DNA from: Kumtagia sp044326205
GTDB taxonomy: Bacteria > Pseudomonadota > Alphaproteobacteria > Rhizobiales > Rhizobiaceae
Assembly (NCBI RefSeq): GCF_044326205.1
Contig: NZ_JBIRCY010000029.1
Location: 34,646-98,645 of the forward strand
Direction of reading: 5' to 3'
DNA length: 64,000 nucleotides
The translations under genes and the position numbers were made by a program. This document shows, one piece after another, positions 15,737 to 25,244 of this stretch (positions within the stretch are counted from its first letter, which is position 1; each line of letters begins with the position of its first letter). The notes under the pieces were generated by a model. That model did not search any database, had not been told where the DNA came from, and was given only the letters and a program-made list of their open reading frames with translations.

Positions 15737-16750
15737 TCAGGTCGAGATCATCTTCTTCTCGATGCCGACGCCGGCGGCCATGGCGCGTTCGTATTCGAGC
15801 GGCACGGTGGCCGAATCCTGCAGCGCGATGCCGGTGGAATCGAAGAGGGTGATTTCGTCGTCGGAGGTGCGGCCCGGCTTGCGGCCGGTGATCACCTCGC
15901 CGATCTCGCCGGCGATGTCGGTCTCGGTGATCAGCCCTTCCGACAGCGGCACGTTGATCTCGCCGTCGGTGCGGCACTGCCTGATATCGTCGACGAAGAT
16001 CCTGGCGCGCGTCAGCAATATCCCTTCCAGTTCCTGGTCACCCTTCTTGTCGGCGCCGACGGCTGCGATGTGGGTGCCGGGAGAAATCCAGTCGGCCATG
16101 ACGATCGGGCCGCGCGCCGGGGTCAGCGTCACCACGACATCGGCGCCGCGCACGGTCTGTTCGAGATTCTGCGATGGCTTGATCTCAAAACTTTTGTATT
16201 TCGGCTGCTGCTCTTTCACGAAATGGTCGAGCGTGTCCTTGCTGCGGCTCCAGACGCGGACTTCCTTCCATTTGAACACTTCGTTGCAGGTCGCCAGCGC
16301 GCCCTCGGCCATGTGGCCGGCGCCGACGATGGCGAGCGTTTTGGAATCCTTGCGCGCCATCCATTTCGCGGAGACGGCGGCGGCGGCACCCGTGCGCATC
16401 ACCGTGTGATAGCTGCCGTCGACGATCGCCAGCGGAAATCCGGTCTCGGGGTGGGTGTAGATGAGGATCGAGAAGACGGTCGGCAGGTTGTAGTTTTCGC
16501 GGTTCTTCTCGCGGATCGACACCCATTTGCAGGCGGCGGCGTGCGGTTCCTCGATGTAGGAAGGCATCGCCTCCCATTCACCGGGAAAACGGTCGAGCAC
16601 GATGTGGCCCTTGGGGTCCATGTAATAGCGGCCCTCGCCATGCATGCGGTAGGCCTGCTCGACGCAGTCATTGTATTCGTGCGGCTTCAAGAGGCCGATC
16701 ATCTCGCTGCGGCCGAGGATGAGCGTCTTGCGGTTGGCCCAGTTTTCCAT
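15737..16750 (-). CDS. Ornithine cyclodeaminase / mu-crystallin family protein
   Basis: A 337-residue NAD(P)-dependent enzyme of the ornithine cyclodeaminase family, which also includes alanine dehydrogenases and ketimine reductases. The Rossmann motif VGAGHMAEGA lies near residue 141, the N-terminal domain has RMHGEGRYYMDPKG and the lysine-containing CKWVS, and the C-terminal part has VGADKKGDQELE and the DSTGIALQD block typical of the family. AGAAGGGA precedes the start. It is read away from the hydantoin genes, directly downstream of a LysR gene, so its substrate may be an amino acid or cyclic imine made by that pathway; exact specificity cannot be told. Confidence 0.85.
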   Translation of the reverse strand: MENWANRKTLILGRSEMIGLLKPHEYNDCVEQAYRMHGEGRYYMDPKGHIVLDRFPGEWEAMPSYIEEPHAAACKWVSIREKNRENYNLPTVFSILIYTHPETGFPLAIVDGSYHTVMRTGAAAAVSAKWMARKDSKTLAIVGAGHMAEGALATCNEVFKWKEVRVWSRSKDTLDHFVKEQQPKYKSFEIKPSQNLEQTVRGADVVVTLTPARGPIVMADWISPGTHIAAVGADKKGDQELEGILLTRARIFVDDIRQCRTDGEINVPLSEGLITETDIAGEIGEVITGRKPGRTSDDEITLFDSTGIALQDSATVPLEYERAMAAGVGIEKKMIST

Positions 16751-16786
16751 CGCGATGGTCCCTTCTGTCGGATGATCTTTTTGCGG

Positions 16787-17689
16787 TCAGGTCATGTAGG
16801 CCCGGCCGACTTTTTGGCTGGTCTCGATGAAGCGGCGTTTTGCGCTGCTGATCGAGGCGCGCCGCCAGGCGAGGTGGCTTTCGACGATCACCGGCGGGTC
16901 GGTGACGATCGGCCGTGGCGCGATCGCCTGTTCGCCGCAGAAGCGCGGCATGCCGGTGAAGATGGTGATGCCGACGCCGGCCGTCACGAGGCCGAGGATG
17001 CCGACGAGGCTTGGCGCTTCCTGCGCGACGTTGAGCACCTGGCCGGCGGTCTGGAACGCATCGACGACGATGCGGCGCAGCGTCGGCCATTCGGCGTTGG
17101 TGCCCATCACCAGTTGCTCGCGGGCGAGTTCCTCGATGGTCAGCTCCGTTTTGGAGGCAAGCGGGTGCTCCGGCGGCAGCAGCGCCATCAGGCGATGACG
17201 CGCCACCGGGCGGGATTCGATCTCGGAATTCTGGAACGATCCCTCGATGAAACCCAGATCGATCTCATCCTGCAGGATCTTGTCCCGCTGCGCCGGCGAG
17301 TGGAGATAGGTCAGTTCGACACGCACGTCGGGATTGGCGTTGCGGAACTCGCGGGTGATGTCGGGCACCAGCGAATGGCCGGTGATGGTGGTGTAGCCGA
17401 CCCGCAGGATCGCCTTGGTGCCGGAGGCGAGCAGGCGCACGGTGTTTTCGGCGACGTCGATGCGGCCAAGGATTTCCTGCGCTTCCTCCAGCAGATAGCG
17501 CCCGGATTCGGTAAGCCGTACCTTACGCGTCGTGCGTTCCAGCAGTTTTACGCCGAGCCGCTCCTCCAGCTCCAGCACGATGCGGCTGACGGCCGGCTGG
17601 GCCATGGTCAGCCGCTCAGCGGCGCGGTGAAAATTCAGCTCCTCGGCCACCGCCACGAAGGTTGCGAGGTGTTTCAGGTCGTATCGCAA
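16787..17689 (-). CDS. LysR-family transcriptional regulator
   Basis: A 300-residue LysR regulator. The winged-helix DNA-binding domain is at the N-terminus (DLKHLATFVAVAEELNFHRAAERL, with AQPAVSRIVLELEE as recognition helix), followed by the linker helix and a periplasmic-binding-like effector domain (ILRVGYTTI, FIEGSF, GLVTAGVGITIF). The TTG at 17689 is chosen because it gives the standard MRYDLKHL start; a longer open frame upstream is not protein-like. It is divergent from hyuA and in line with the cyclodeaminase gene, so it probably controls both directions in response to a ureide or amino acid. Confidence 0.88.
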   Translation of the reverse strand: MRYDLKHLATFVAVAEELNFHRAAERLTMAQPAVSRIVLELEERLGVKLLERTTRKVRLTESGRYLLEEAQEILGRIDVAENTVRLLASGTKAILRVGYTTITGHSLVPDITREFRNANPDVRVELTYLHSPAQRDKILQDEIDLGFIEGSFQNSEIESRPVARHRLMALLPPEHPLASKTELTIEELAREQLVMGTNAEWPTLRRIVVDAFQTAGQVLNVAQEAPSLVGILGLVTAGVGITIFTGMPRFCGEQAIAPRPIVTDPPVIVESHLAWRRASISSAKRRFIETSQKVGRAYMT

Positions 17690-17996
17690 GACTGATGCCG
17701 TTTTCGTATCAATTGTCGCGGAAATAATTATTTCACATCTTAAAGGAGGCTGTCTACGACTTATATCACTTGAAAAAAGCGCTTTCGTGCGGCGCCGGGG
17801 TGAACACATTAATGGGTCTTTCTGCGTTTCCCTCTCGCGGATATCGCGCATCCACGCCGGGCATCCTCCCAAGCCCGGCCGGGGCGGCGGGCCATAGGGG
17901 ACATTCTGTTTTCTTCCGGCGGAAGGGCGGCGGCGCTTCGGAAGCCGCGCGAGTCGAAAAAAGCAAACTGTCCCCGGCGATTCTCCAGAGGCGCGG
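17690..17996. promoter_or_regulatory. Divergent control region, LysR gene and hyuA
   Basis: This 307-base stretch has no believable gene. The left part (17700-17790) is AT-rich (GAAATAATTATTTCACATC, then TTATATCACTTGAAAAAAGC) and is the likely place for LysR binding and both promoters. The right part is GC-rich and holds GGGGACA (17897-17903) with its inverse TGTCCCC (17969-17975) and a small hairpin GGCGCTTCGGAAGCCGC between them, resembling a degenerate palindromic repeat. No exact LysR operator could be defined. Confidence 0.5.
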
Positions 17997-20084
17997 ATGA
18001 TCCGGGTCGGCGTGGATGTCGGCGGCACCTTCACCGATATCGTGCTGGAGCGGTCCGGCGAGGGCGGCGAGCGCAAGGTCGTCGTCACGAAGGTGTCATC
18101 GACGCCGCACGACCAGTCGGAAGGCGTGGTCGAGGGCATCCTGAAGGTCTGCGCTCTGGCGGGCGTCAAGCCGGGTGAGATCGACGCGGTGTTCCACGGC
18201 ACGACGGTGTCGACCAACATGGTGATCGAACGCGCCGGCGCGAAGGTCGGTATGATCACCACGCGCGGCTTTCGCGACATCCTCCACATGGCCCGCCACA
18301 AGCGGCCGCATAATTTCTCGCTGCAGTTCGACCTTCCCTGGCAGTCGAAGCCGCTGGTCAGGCGTCGCGACCGGCTGGTCGTCACCGAGCGGATCATGCC
18401 GCCGACCGGCGAGATCGTCGTGCCGCTCGCCGAGGACGAGGTGAAGCAGGCGGCGGAACTTTTTGCCAAGCGCGGCATGGACGCGGTGATCGTCGCGTTC
18501 CTGTTCTCGTTCCTCAACAACGAACACGAGCAGCGCGCCAAGGAAATCGTCAGATCCATCCTGCCGGACGCCTTCGTGTCGGCGTCTTCGGACGTGGTCA
18601 ATACGATCCGCGAATACGAGCGTTTCTCCAGCGCTGCGATGAACGCCTATATCGGGCCACGCACCTCGGCTTATCTGCGCAATCTCGAAAGCCGGCTGCG
18701 GGCCAACGGCATCGACGCCATCGTGCGCATCATGCAGTCGAACGGCGGTATCTCGACCATCGAGAACTCTTCCGAGCTGCCGATCGGCCTGCTGTTGTCC
18801 GGCCCGGCGGGCGGGGTCATGGGCGGGCGCTGGACCGGCGCCAATTGCGACAGGGACAACATCATCACCATCGACATCGGCGGCACGTCGGCCGACATCT
18901 CGGTCATCCAGCAGGGCGAGCTGCGCATCAAGAACCCGCGCGACACCGAGGTCGCCGGATTGCCGGTGCTGGTGCCGATGATCGATATCGACGCGATCGG
19001 CGCCGGCGGCGGCTCGATCGCTTATCTCGATCCGGGCGGCGCATTTCGCGTCGGGCCGCGCTCGGCCGGCGCGGTGCCGGGGCCGGCCTGCTATGCCAAG
19101 GGCGGCGAGGAGCCGACCGTCACCGACGCGCAGGTGGTGCTCGGCCGCATGGATGCCGAGCATTTTCTGGGCGGCGATTTGAAGATCGATGCGTCGCTGT
19201 CGGAGAAGGCGATCGCAAAACACATAGCCGGGCCGCTCGGCCTTTCCGTTGAGAAGGCGGCTCTGGGTATCCTGAAGATCGTCAACAACAACATGGCGCT
19301 GGCGATCAACGCCAACTCGGTGGCCAAGGGCATCGATCCGCGCAATTTTTCGCTGATGGGTTTTGGCGGGGCGGGGCCCTTGCATTCGGTGTCGCTGGCC
19401 GAGGCGATCTTTGCCAAGGACGTGCTGGTGCCGATGCATCCGGGCATCACGGCGGCGACCGGGTTGCTGGTCACCGACCTGCAGTACGAATACACGCATT
19501 CGACGCTGCTCACCCTCGACAAGGCGACGGAGGGACAGTTCAAGAAGGTCAATGACGCCCTCGACGAACTTATCGTGCGCGCCAACAGCCAGCTTGATGC
19601 CGACGGCATTCCAGCGGAAAAACGCCGCTTCCGCCAGGTGGCGGAGTGTCGTTATGTCGGCCAGGGGTTCGAGCTGCGCGCCGACATGCCGAACGGCCAC
19701 CTCACGGCTGAATCTGCCGCGACGGTGAACGAGAATTTCTACCACGCGCACCGCCAAGTCTACGGTCACGCCTTCCGCGAGCAGTCCTGCGAGATCATCA
19801 CGCTGCGCGTCATCGCCACCGTCGAGGTCGACACGCTGCAACTGCCGAAGCTCGCCAGGGGCGGGCGCACCAACCCGGCGGATGCGGTGCTCTACAACAG
19901 ACGCACGGTCTTCGACGATGGAAAGGCGGCAGACACGCCGCGCTACCAGCGCGAAAAGCTGCTGGCGGACGACCGCATCAGCGGCCCGGCGCTGATCGTG
20001 CAGCACAATTCGACGACGCTGGTTCCGCCCGGCTACACGGCGACCGTCATGGACTATGGCGACATGCTGGTCGCGAAGGCTTGA
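17997..20084 (+). CDS. hyuA: Hydantoinase / oxoprolinase subunit A (HyuA)
   Basis: A 695-residue ATP-binding subunit of the HyuA/OPLAH-N family, which with HyuB opens cyclic amides such as N-methylhydantoin, hydantoins or 5-oxoproline at the cost of ATP. The start MIRVGVDVGGTFTDIVL holds the actin-fold phosphate-binding loop. Further family motifs are FHGTTVSTNMVIERAGAKVG, MQSNGGIS, LLSGPAGGVMGG, ITIDIGGTSADIS, and GAGGGSIAYLD, with PGPACYAKGG and MGFGGAGPLH near the end. It is the first gene of a long rightward operon and is separated from hyuB by 11 bases. Confidence 0.92.
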   Translation: MIRVGVDVGGTFTDIVLERSGEGGERKVVVTKVSSTPHDQSEGVVEGILKVCALAGVKPGEIDAVFHGTTVSTNMVIERAGAKVGMITTRGFRDILHMARHKRPHNFSLQFDLPWQSKPLVRRRDRLVVTERIMPPTGEIVVPLAEDEVKQAAELFAKRGMDAVIVAFLFSFLNNEHEQRAKEIVRSILPDAFVSASSDVVNTIREYERFSSAAMNAYIGPRTSAYLRNLESRLRANGIDAIVRIMQSNGGISTIENSSELPIGLLLSGPAGGVMGGRWTGANCDRDNIITIDIGGTSADISVIQQGELRIKNPRDTEVAGLPVLVPMIDIDAIGAGGGSIAYLDPGGAFRVGPRSAGAVPGPACYAKGGEEPTVTDAQVVLGRMDAEHFLGGDLKIDASLSEKAIAKHIAGPLGLSVEKAALGILKIVNNNMALAINANSVAKGIDPRNFSLMGFGGAGPLHSVSLAEAIFAKDVLVPMHPGITAATGLLVTDLQYEYTHSTLLTLDKATEGQFKKVNDALDELIVRANSQLDADGIPAEKRRFRQVAECRYVGQGFELRADMPNGHLTAESAATVNENFYHAHRQVYGHAFREQSCEIITLRVIATVEVDTLQLPKLARGGRTNPADAVLYNRRTVFDDGKAADTPRYQREKLLADDRISGPALIVQHNSTTLVPPGYTATVMDYGDMLVAKA

Positions 20085-20095
20085 GGAGGCGGGAG

Positions 20096-21868
20096 ATGGT
20101 TCAGGAAGTCGATCCCATCAGCCTGCAGGTCATCGGCGGTGCGCTGCACTCGATCGCCGAGCAGATGGGCAATGTGCTCTACCGCATGAGCTATTCGTCG
20201 ATCATTCGCGAGAGCCAGGATCTTGGCGCCGGCCTGTTCGACCGCGACTACAACACGCTCTGCGAATCCGACTCGACACCGATGCACATCGGATCGCTGC
20301 CGGGTTATCTGCGCGGCATCGAGAAGACGATACCGCTCGATGCCTGGAAGCCGGGCGACTGCGTTATCCACAATCACCCGTATTTCGGCGCCAGCCATTC
20401 GCCGGACATCGGCATCGTCATGCCGGTCTTCCATGAGGGCGAACTCGTCGGCTTTTCCGCCAACACCGCGCATCATGTCGACATCGGCGCGGCGACGCCC
20501 GGCCTCGTCATCGACATTCCCGACGTATTCGCCGAAGGCATGCTGCTCAACGGGCTGAAGCTCTACAACGAGGGCGTGCGCAACGAGGCGCTTTGGACTT
20601 TCATCCGCGGCAACACCCGCGTGCCTGGGCTGGTGATGGGCGACCTGGAGGCCCAGATCGCCTCGGTCGAACTCGGCGTGCGGCGCTTCGAGGAACTGCT
20701 GACGACGTATGGCAAGGACACGGTGATCCAGGCCACGAAGCAGTTGATGGACTATACCGAGGCGATGTTGCGCCGGGAGATCGCAAAAATCCCCGACGGC
20801 GACTACGTGGCCGAGGGTTTTCTGGACGATGACGGCCGCAACCGTGGAGTGACGCTGCCGCTGAAGGTCACCGTCAAGGTGAGGGGAGACGGCGTCGAGG
20901 TCGACACGACGGGATCGTCAGCGCAGGTGCCGACTGCCTTCAACGTACCGTTCGACGGCTCGACCAAGGTCGCGTGTTTCTTCGCCTTCCGCGCGCTGCT
21001 GCTCGATACCTATACGCATGAGGAATACATTCCGCAGAACGAAGGCTCGTTCCGCCCGGTCAAGGTGACATCGCCGCTGGGCTCGATCTTCAACCCGATC
21101 GCGCCGGTGGCGGCCGAGGCGCGCTTCAGCCAGATCCAACGGCTCTGCGACCTGATCATCAAGGCGCTGGCGCCGGTGCTGCCGGACAAGTGCACGGCAG
21201 GCAACGCGGCGGTGCTGTCGTTCGCTGCCTATTCCGGCGTGCGGCCGAACGGCGATTACTGGGTGTTTCTCGAAGTCAACGAGGCGGCGATGGGCGGGCG
21301 GCCGCTGTCGGACGGCCCTGACACTGTCGAGGAGCTGATGCGCAACACGCGCAACAACCCGCTCGAAGATCTTGGCATGCATCTGCCGCTGATCTGTGAC
21401 CGTTACGAGGTGCGCGACGACGCGCCCCCCGGCGCCGGAAAGTTCCGCGGTGGGGCAGGGGTGGTGAAGTCGCAGCGCTACCTCAGCCCGGGTTTCATGA
21501 CGCATGAGAGCGACCGCAACGAGGATGCGCCCTGGGGCATATTCGGCGGCAAGGAAGGCGCCTGCAGCAAGGTCGAGATCCGGAACATCCATACGGGCAA
21601 GGTGAGCTACCAGCCGGCGAAATTCTCCGGCCTGCGCACCGAAGAGGGCGACATCGTCACCTATTATTCGCCGACCGGCGGCGGGTATGGCGATCCGCTG
21701 GAGCGTGATGCGGAAAAAGTCCTGGACGATGTCCTGGACGGGTTCATCAGCGTCGAGCACGCGCGTGACGACTATGGCGTGATCCTCGGCGAAGTGGACG
21801 ACGGATACGGGTGGGCACTCGACGCGGAGGCCACCCGCAAGCTGCGCGCGGAACTCGCGCGTTCGTAA
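20096..21868 (+). CDS. hyuB: Hydantoinase / oxoprolinase subunit B (HyuB)
   Basis: A 590-residue HyuB/OPLAH-C family subunit, partner of HyuA in ATP-dependent ring opening. It shows the typical N-terminus VDPISLQVIGGALHSIAEQM, SYSSIIRESQDLGAGLFD, the metal-site region CVIHNHPYFGASHSPDIGIV and NTAHHVDIGAATPG, and the C-terminal GGAGVVKSQRYL and SPTGGGYGDPLERD. The ATG at 20096 follows a GAGGAGGCGGGAG ribosome site; an in-frame TTG at 20081 overlaps hyuA and is less likely. Which ring it opens is unknown; the linked D-hydantoinase and carbamoylase point to hydantoin-type substrates. Confidence 0.92.
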   Translation: MVQEVDPISLQVIGGALHSIAEQMGNVLYRMSYSSIIRESQDLGAGLFDRDYNTLCESDSTPMHIGSLPGYLRGIEKTIPLDAWKPGDCVIHNHPYFGASHSPDIGIVMPVFHEGELVGFSANTAHHVDIGAATPGLVIDIPDVFAEGMLLNGLKLYNEGVRNEALWTFIRGNTRVPGLVMGDLEAQIASVELGVRRFEELLTTYGKDTVIQATKQLMDYTEAMLRREIAKIPDGDYVAEGFLDDDGRNRGVTLPLKVTVKVRGDGVEVDTTGSSAQVPTAFNVPFDGSTKVACFFAFRALLLDTYTHEEYIPQNEGSFRPVKVTSPLGSIFNPIAPVAAEARFSQIQRLCDLIIKALAPVLPDKCTAGNAAVLSFAAYSGVRPNGDYWVFLEVNEAAMGGRPLSDGPDTVEELMRNTRNNPLEDLGMHLPLICDRYEVRDDAPPGAGKFRGGAGVVKSQRYLSPGFMTHESDRNEDAPWGIFGGKEGACSKVEIRNIHTGKVSYQPAKFSGLRTEEGDIVTYYSPTGGGYGDPLERDAEKVLDDVLDGFISVEHARDDYGVILGEVDDGYGWALDAEATRKLRAELARS

Positions 21869-22067
21869 GCCGGCGAAAAGGCCGGCGAAGAGCCGGGATT
21901 TCATTTGCCGGGCATGCCTCCGCGGAGGATAGTAAGGAAGAGCAGGGACGTGCATCACTTTCGGGGCGGCTCTGGCCTATCGGCCCGGCACACAAGACCG
22001 TGACACACTCGGCACGAAAGCGGCGACGTCCAAGGCGTATCAAACACCTTTAATGGGAGACTTCGAA

Positions 22068-23366
22068 ATGAAAAAGACGAACGGAATTCTGAACAAGGGC
22101 ATATCGCGCCGCTCGGTGCTGAAGGGCGGCGCGGCACTCGCCGGCGCTGCGACGGGCTCGGGCGTCATCACCGGCTTCCCGACAGTCTGGGCACAGAACA
22201 TCAAGGACGTGACGCTGGTCCACACCGGCATGTCCTACTCGACCATCATCGACATAGCCAACCAGGCGAGCAAGGACCTCGGCTTCAAGATCGAGATGTC
22301 GGTGGTCGATCACCCTGGCCTGCTCAACCGCATGGTCAACGACCCGAAATCGATCGACATCGCCGATATGGAGATCTGGCAGACCAAGGTGGCGGTGCCG
22401 CAGGGCGTCACCCAGGCGGTCGAAGTTGCCAAGATCAAGGACTGGGCGCAGCTGACGCCACTCTACACGGAGGGCACTTTCGCCGGGAAAGAGGTTTCCC
22501 GCCAGGGCGATGCGCCTTTCGAGTTCATGTACCGGGATGCCGTGGACGCCACGACCTTCGCTTCAGGCAAGACCGGCTTCGCCACCTTTGTGCCGAGCGT
22601 CTACAATGCCGACACGCTGGGCATCCGCCCCGACCTGGTCGGCCGTGACATCACGACCTGGGCCGACCTGTTCTCGCCGGATTTCAAGGGCAAGGCGGCG
22701 ATCCAGAACATCCCGACCAACGGCATCATGGACGCCATGATGGCCATGGAGGGGGCCGGCGAGATGACCTTCGGCGACAAGGGAAATCCGACCCAGGAAG
22801 AGCTGACCAAGACCATCGCACGCCTCATCGAACTGAAGAAGGCCGGCCATTTCCGGGCGCTCTGGAACACGTTCGACGAGAGCGTGAACCTGATGGCGGC
22901 GGGCGAGGTGGTGATCCAGTCGATGTGGTCGCCGGCCGTCACCGCCGTCAAGACGCAGGGCGTCAAATGCGTCTACCAGCCGCTCAAGGAAGGTTATCGC
23001 GGCTGGGGCAACGGCCTGGCGCTGATGGCGCATCTCGACGGCATCAAGAAGGACGCGGCCTACGAGTACCTGAACTGGTACAATTCAGGCTGGGTCGGCG
23101 GCTTCATCGCCAAGCAGGGCTACTACAGCGCGAACGTCCAGACCGCGATGGCGGCGCTCACCGAGAACGAGCGCGGCTTCTTCTACGAAGGCAAGGCGGC
23201 CACCGCCGACATCACCAGCCCGACCGGCGAGAAGACCAACTCGGCCGGCGAGGTTCGTGACGGCGGCTCCTACGAGGAGCGCTTCTCCAAGGTGGCGGTG
23301 TGGAACAATCTGATGGACCAGGCCGAGTTCCTCTACGCCAAGTGGAACGAGTTCAACGCGGCTTGA
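22068..23366 (+). CDS. ABC transporter substrate-binding protein, Tat-exported, PotD-like
   Basis: A 432-residue extracellular solute-binding protein. The leader (SRRSVLKGGAALAGAATGSG, cleavage near VWAQ) is a twin-arginine signal, so the protein is folded before export. The mature part has the spermidine/putrescine-binding (PotD-like) pattern, for example TGFATFVPSVYNADTLGIRPDLVG, NLMAAGEVVIQSMWSPAV and YLNWYNSGWVGGFIA. The start at 22068 has GGGAGA seven bases upstream; an in-frame ATG at 22053 is possible. It feeds the two permeases and ATPase that follow. Substrate is unknown but the context suggests a hydantoin or ureide. Confidence 0.88.
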   Translation: MKKTNGILNKGISRRSVLKGGAALAGAATGSGVITGFPTVWAQNIKDVTLVHTGMSYSTIIDIANQASKDLGFKIEMSVVDHPGLLNRMVNDPKSIDIADMEIWQTKVAVPQGVTQAVEVAKIKDWAQLTPLYTEGTFAGKEVSRQGDAPFEFMYRDAVDATTFASGKTGFATFVPSVYNADTLGIRPDLVGRDITTWADLFSPDFKGKAAIQNIPTNGIMDAMMAMEGAGEMTFGDKGNPTQEELTKTIARLIELKKAGHFRALWNTFDESVNLMAAGEVVIQSMWSPAVTAVKTQGVKCVYQPLKEGYRGWGNGLALMAHLDGIKKDAAYEYLNWYNSGWVGGFIAKQGYYSANVQTAMAALTENERGFFYEGKAATADITSPTGEKTNSAGEVRDGGSYEERFSKVAVWNNLMDQAEFLYAKWNEFNAA

Positions 23367-23373
23367 AGTCTCT

Positions 23374-23496
23374 CTTCTCCCCGTTCACGGGGAGAAGATG
23401 CCGGCAGGCAGATGAGGGGCGGCGCCAACGCTCGTTTGTCTGCATTGCTCCTCATCAGGCCCTTCGGGCCACCTTCTCCCCGTGAACGGGGAGAAG
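23374..23496. repeat. Rhizobial palindromic intergenic element (RIME-like)
   Basis: Two identical 24-bp arms in inverted orientation (23374-23397 and 23473-23496), each itself a palindrome CTTCTCCCCGT-TC-ACGGGGAGAAG, flank a 75-base middle with ATGAGGGGC and CTCCTCATCAGG. This layout matches the mosaic palindromic elements common between genes of rhizobia. It sits between the binding-protein gene and the first permease gene of one operon, and can fold into a long RNA hairpin. Confidence 0.85.
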
Positions 23497-23524
23497 GAAA
23501 CTGCCGCAACAACCGGGTTCCGGA

Positions 23525-24403
23525 ATGACGCCTACGCCATCGACCAGCAAAGCCTCGCTCGCGACCTATCTGCAGGTCGCGCCGCTGACGCTGGTGCTGT
23601 TCTTCTTCTTCGCGATCCCCGTGGCGCTGGTCGTGCTGGTCAGCTTCTTCCGCTACCAGATGCTGGTCGGCATCGTGCCGGACTTCACGCTGAAGAACTA
23701 CATCGACCTGTTCACCAATCCGACCACCTGGACGCTCTATCTCTCGACGCTGAAATTCACGGTGATCGTGCTGGTCATCACCTTCGTGCTCGGCTTCTGG
23801 ATCGCCTATTTCCTGGTCTTCCACGTCCGCAACCTGCTGACGGCGATCGGCCTGTTCCTGGTTTGCACGGTGCCGTTCTGGACCTCCAACATCATCCGCA
23901 TGATCTCCTGGCGTCCGGTGCTCGGCACCGAGGGCCTGATCAACAGCGCCTTGCTCAAGATGGGCGTCATCGACCAGCCGCTGCAATGGCTGCTCTATTC
24001 GGATTTCTCGGTGGTGGTCGCCTACGTCCATCTGTTCACGCTGTTCATGATCGTGCCGATCTTCAATTCGATGGCGCGCATCGACAAGTCGCTGCTGGAG
24101 GCCGCCGTCGACGCCGGCGCCACACGCTGGGGCGTGGTGTGGAACGTGGTGCTGCCGCTCTGCAAGACCGGCATCGCGCTGGGGACGCTGTTCGTCGTCA
24201 CGCTGGTCATGGGCGATTTCTTCGTCGTCACGGTGATGAGCGGCGGCCTGTCGGGCTCGGCGACGTCGGGCATCTTCAATGACCTGCAGTTCCTCAATTA
24301 TCCGCGCGCCGCCGCCAATGCGGTGATCCTGCTGATCGTGGTGCTGCTCATCGCGTCCGCCATCTTCCGGCTGGTCGACGTGCGCAAGGAGCTTGTCCGC
24401 TGA
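23525..24403 (+). CDS. ABC transporter permease, PotB-like
   Basis: A 292-residue inner-membrane permease with about six hydrophobic spans (first LTLVLFFFFAIPVALVVLVSFF). The cytoplasmic EAA loop that docks on the ATPase is at LLEAAVDAGATRWGVVWNVVLP, as in polyamine and spermidine/putrescine permeases of the PotB type. It is the first of two permeases and its stop overlaps the next start (TGATG). Confidence 0.9.
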   Translation: MTPTPSTSKASLATYLQVAPLTLVLFFFFAIPVALVVLVSFFRYQMLVGIVPDFTLKNYIDLFTNPTTWTLYLSTLKFTVIVLVITFVLGFWIAYFLVFHVRNLLTAIGLFLVCTVPFWTSNIIRMISWRPVLGTEGLINSALLKMGVIDQPLQWLLYSDFSVVVAYVHLFTLFMIVPIFNSMARIDKSLLEAAVDAGATRWGVVWNVVLPLCKTGIALGTLFVVTLVMGDFFVVTVMSGGLSGSATSGIFNDLQFLNYPRAAANAVILLIVVLLIASAIFRLVDVRKELVR

Positions 24404-25239
24404 TGTCCGGCGCCTCACCTTCCTACGGACCGCGGCCCTGGACCTTCTACCTCCTGGCCTTGCTGTTCACGCTGTTCGTCGTCTTCCTCTACGGGCCGAT
24501 GATCGCGGTTCTGGTGCTGTCCTTCCAGGGGCCGTCGGCCTCGCTGGTCTTCCCGCTGCGCGATCCCGGCTTCATGTGGTTCGACGAATTGTTCAGCCCG
24601 CGCCGCACCGGCGACGTGGCCGGCGCCTTCAACCGGTCGCTGCCGCTGGCGATCCTCGTCATGTTCATGACGGTGCTGATCTCGGTGACCGCCGGCTTCG
24701 CCTTCCGCAAGCGGTTCCGCGGGTCGACCGCGATCTTCTACATGGCCATTGCCAGCCTGATCGTTCCCGGCCTCGTTCTGTCGATCGGCATCCTCGTCAC
24801 CTTCCGTTATCTCGGCCTGTCGGCGACGTGGTACGGATCGGCGCTCGGCGCGCATCTCTCCTGGGCGCTGCCCTTCGGCCTGCTGATCATGTTCGCGGTG
24901 CTCGGGCGCCTCAACCCCTCCTACGAGGAGGCGGCGCACGATCTCGGCGCGTCGCGCTGGCAGACGGTCAGGGAGGTCGTGGTGCCGATCGTCTTCCCCG
25001 GCATGATCGCGGTGGCGCTGTTCGGCTTCACGCTGTCCTATGACGAGTTCCCGAGAAGCTGGCTCACCGTCGGCACCAAGAACACGCTGCCGCTCGAGAT
25101 CTGGACGATGACCACCAACGTCACCTCTCCGGCGCTCTATGCGCTGGGCACGGTCACCACAATCGTTTCCTTCGCCGTGATCGGGCTCGCGCTGTCGTCG
25201 ATCATCCTCATCCAACGCAGACGTTCCCGCGGAAAATAA
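24403..25239 (+). CDS. ABC transporter permease, PotC-like
   Basis: A 278-residue permease with six predicted spans (LALLFTLFVVFLYGPMIAVL, LAILVMFMTVLISVTAGFAF and others). The EAA loop reads YEEAAHDLGASRWQTVREVVVP. It follows the PotB-like gene in a coupled overlap and precedes the ATPase gene by five bases, completing a two-permease channel. The final RRRSRGK is cytoplasmic by the positive-inside rule. Confidence 0.9.
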   Translation: MSGASPSYGPRPWTFYLLALLFTLFVVFLYGPMIAVLVLSFQGPSASLVFPLRDPGFMWFDELFSPRRTGDVAGAFNRSLPLAILVMFMTVLISVTAGFAFRKRFRGSTAIFYMAIASLIVPGLVLSIGILVTFRYLGLSATWYGSALGAHLSWALPFGLLIMFAVLGRLNPSYEEAAHDLGASRWQTVREVVVPIVFPGMIAVALFGFTLSYDEFPRSWLTVGTKNTLPLEIWTMTTNVTSPALYALGTVTTIVSFAVIGLALSSIILIQRRRSRGK

Positions 25240-25244
25240 CAAGT

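Noticed and set aside
15671..17695. 674-residue plus-strand open frame
   Set aside because: Antisense shadow of the cyclodeaminase and LysR genes, which have clear family motifs.
17690..18601. N-terminal extension of the LysR frame to 604 residues
   Set aside because: The extra part is antisense to hyuA and has no LysR-like sequence; the TTG at 17689 gives the normal start.
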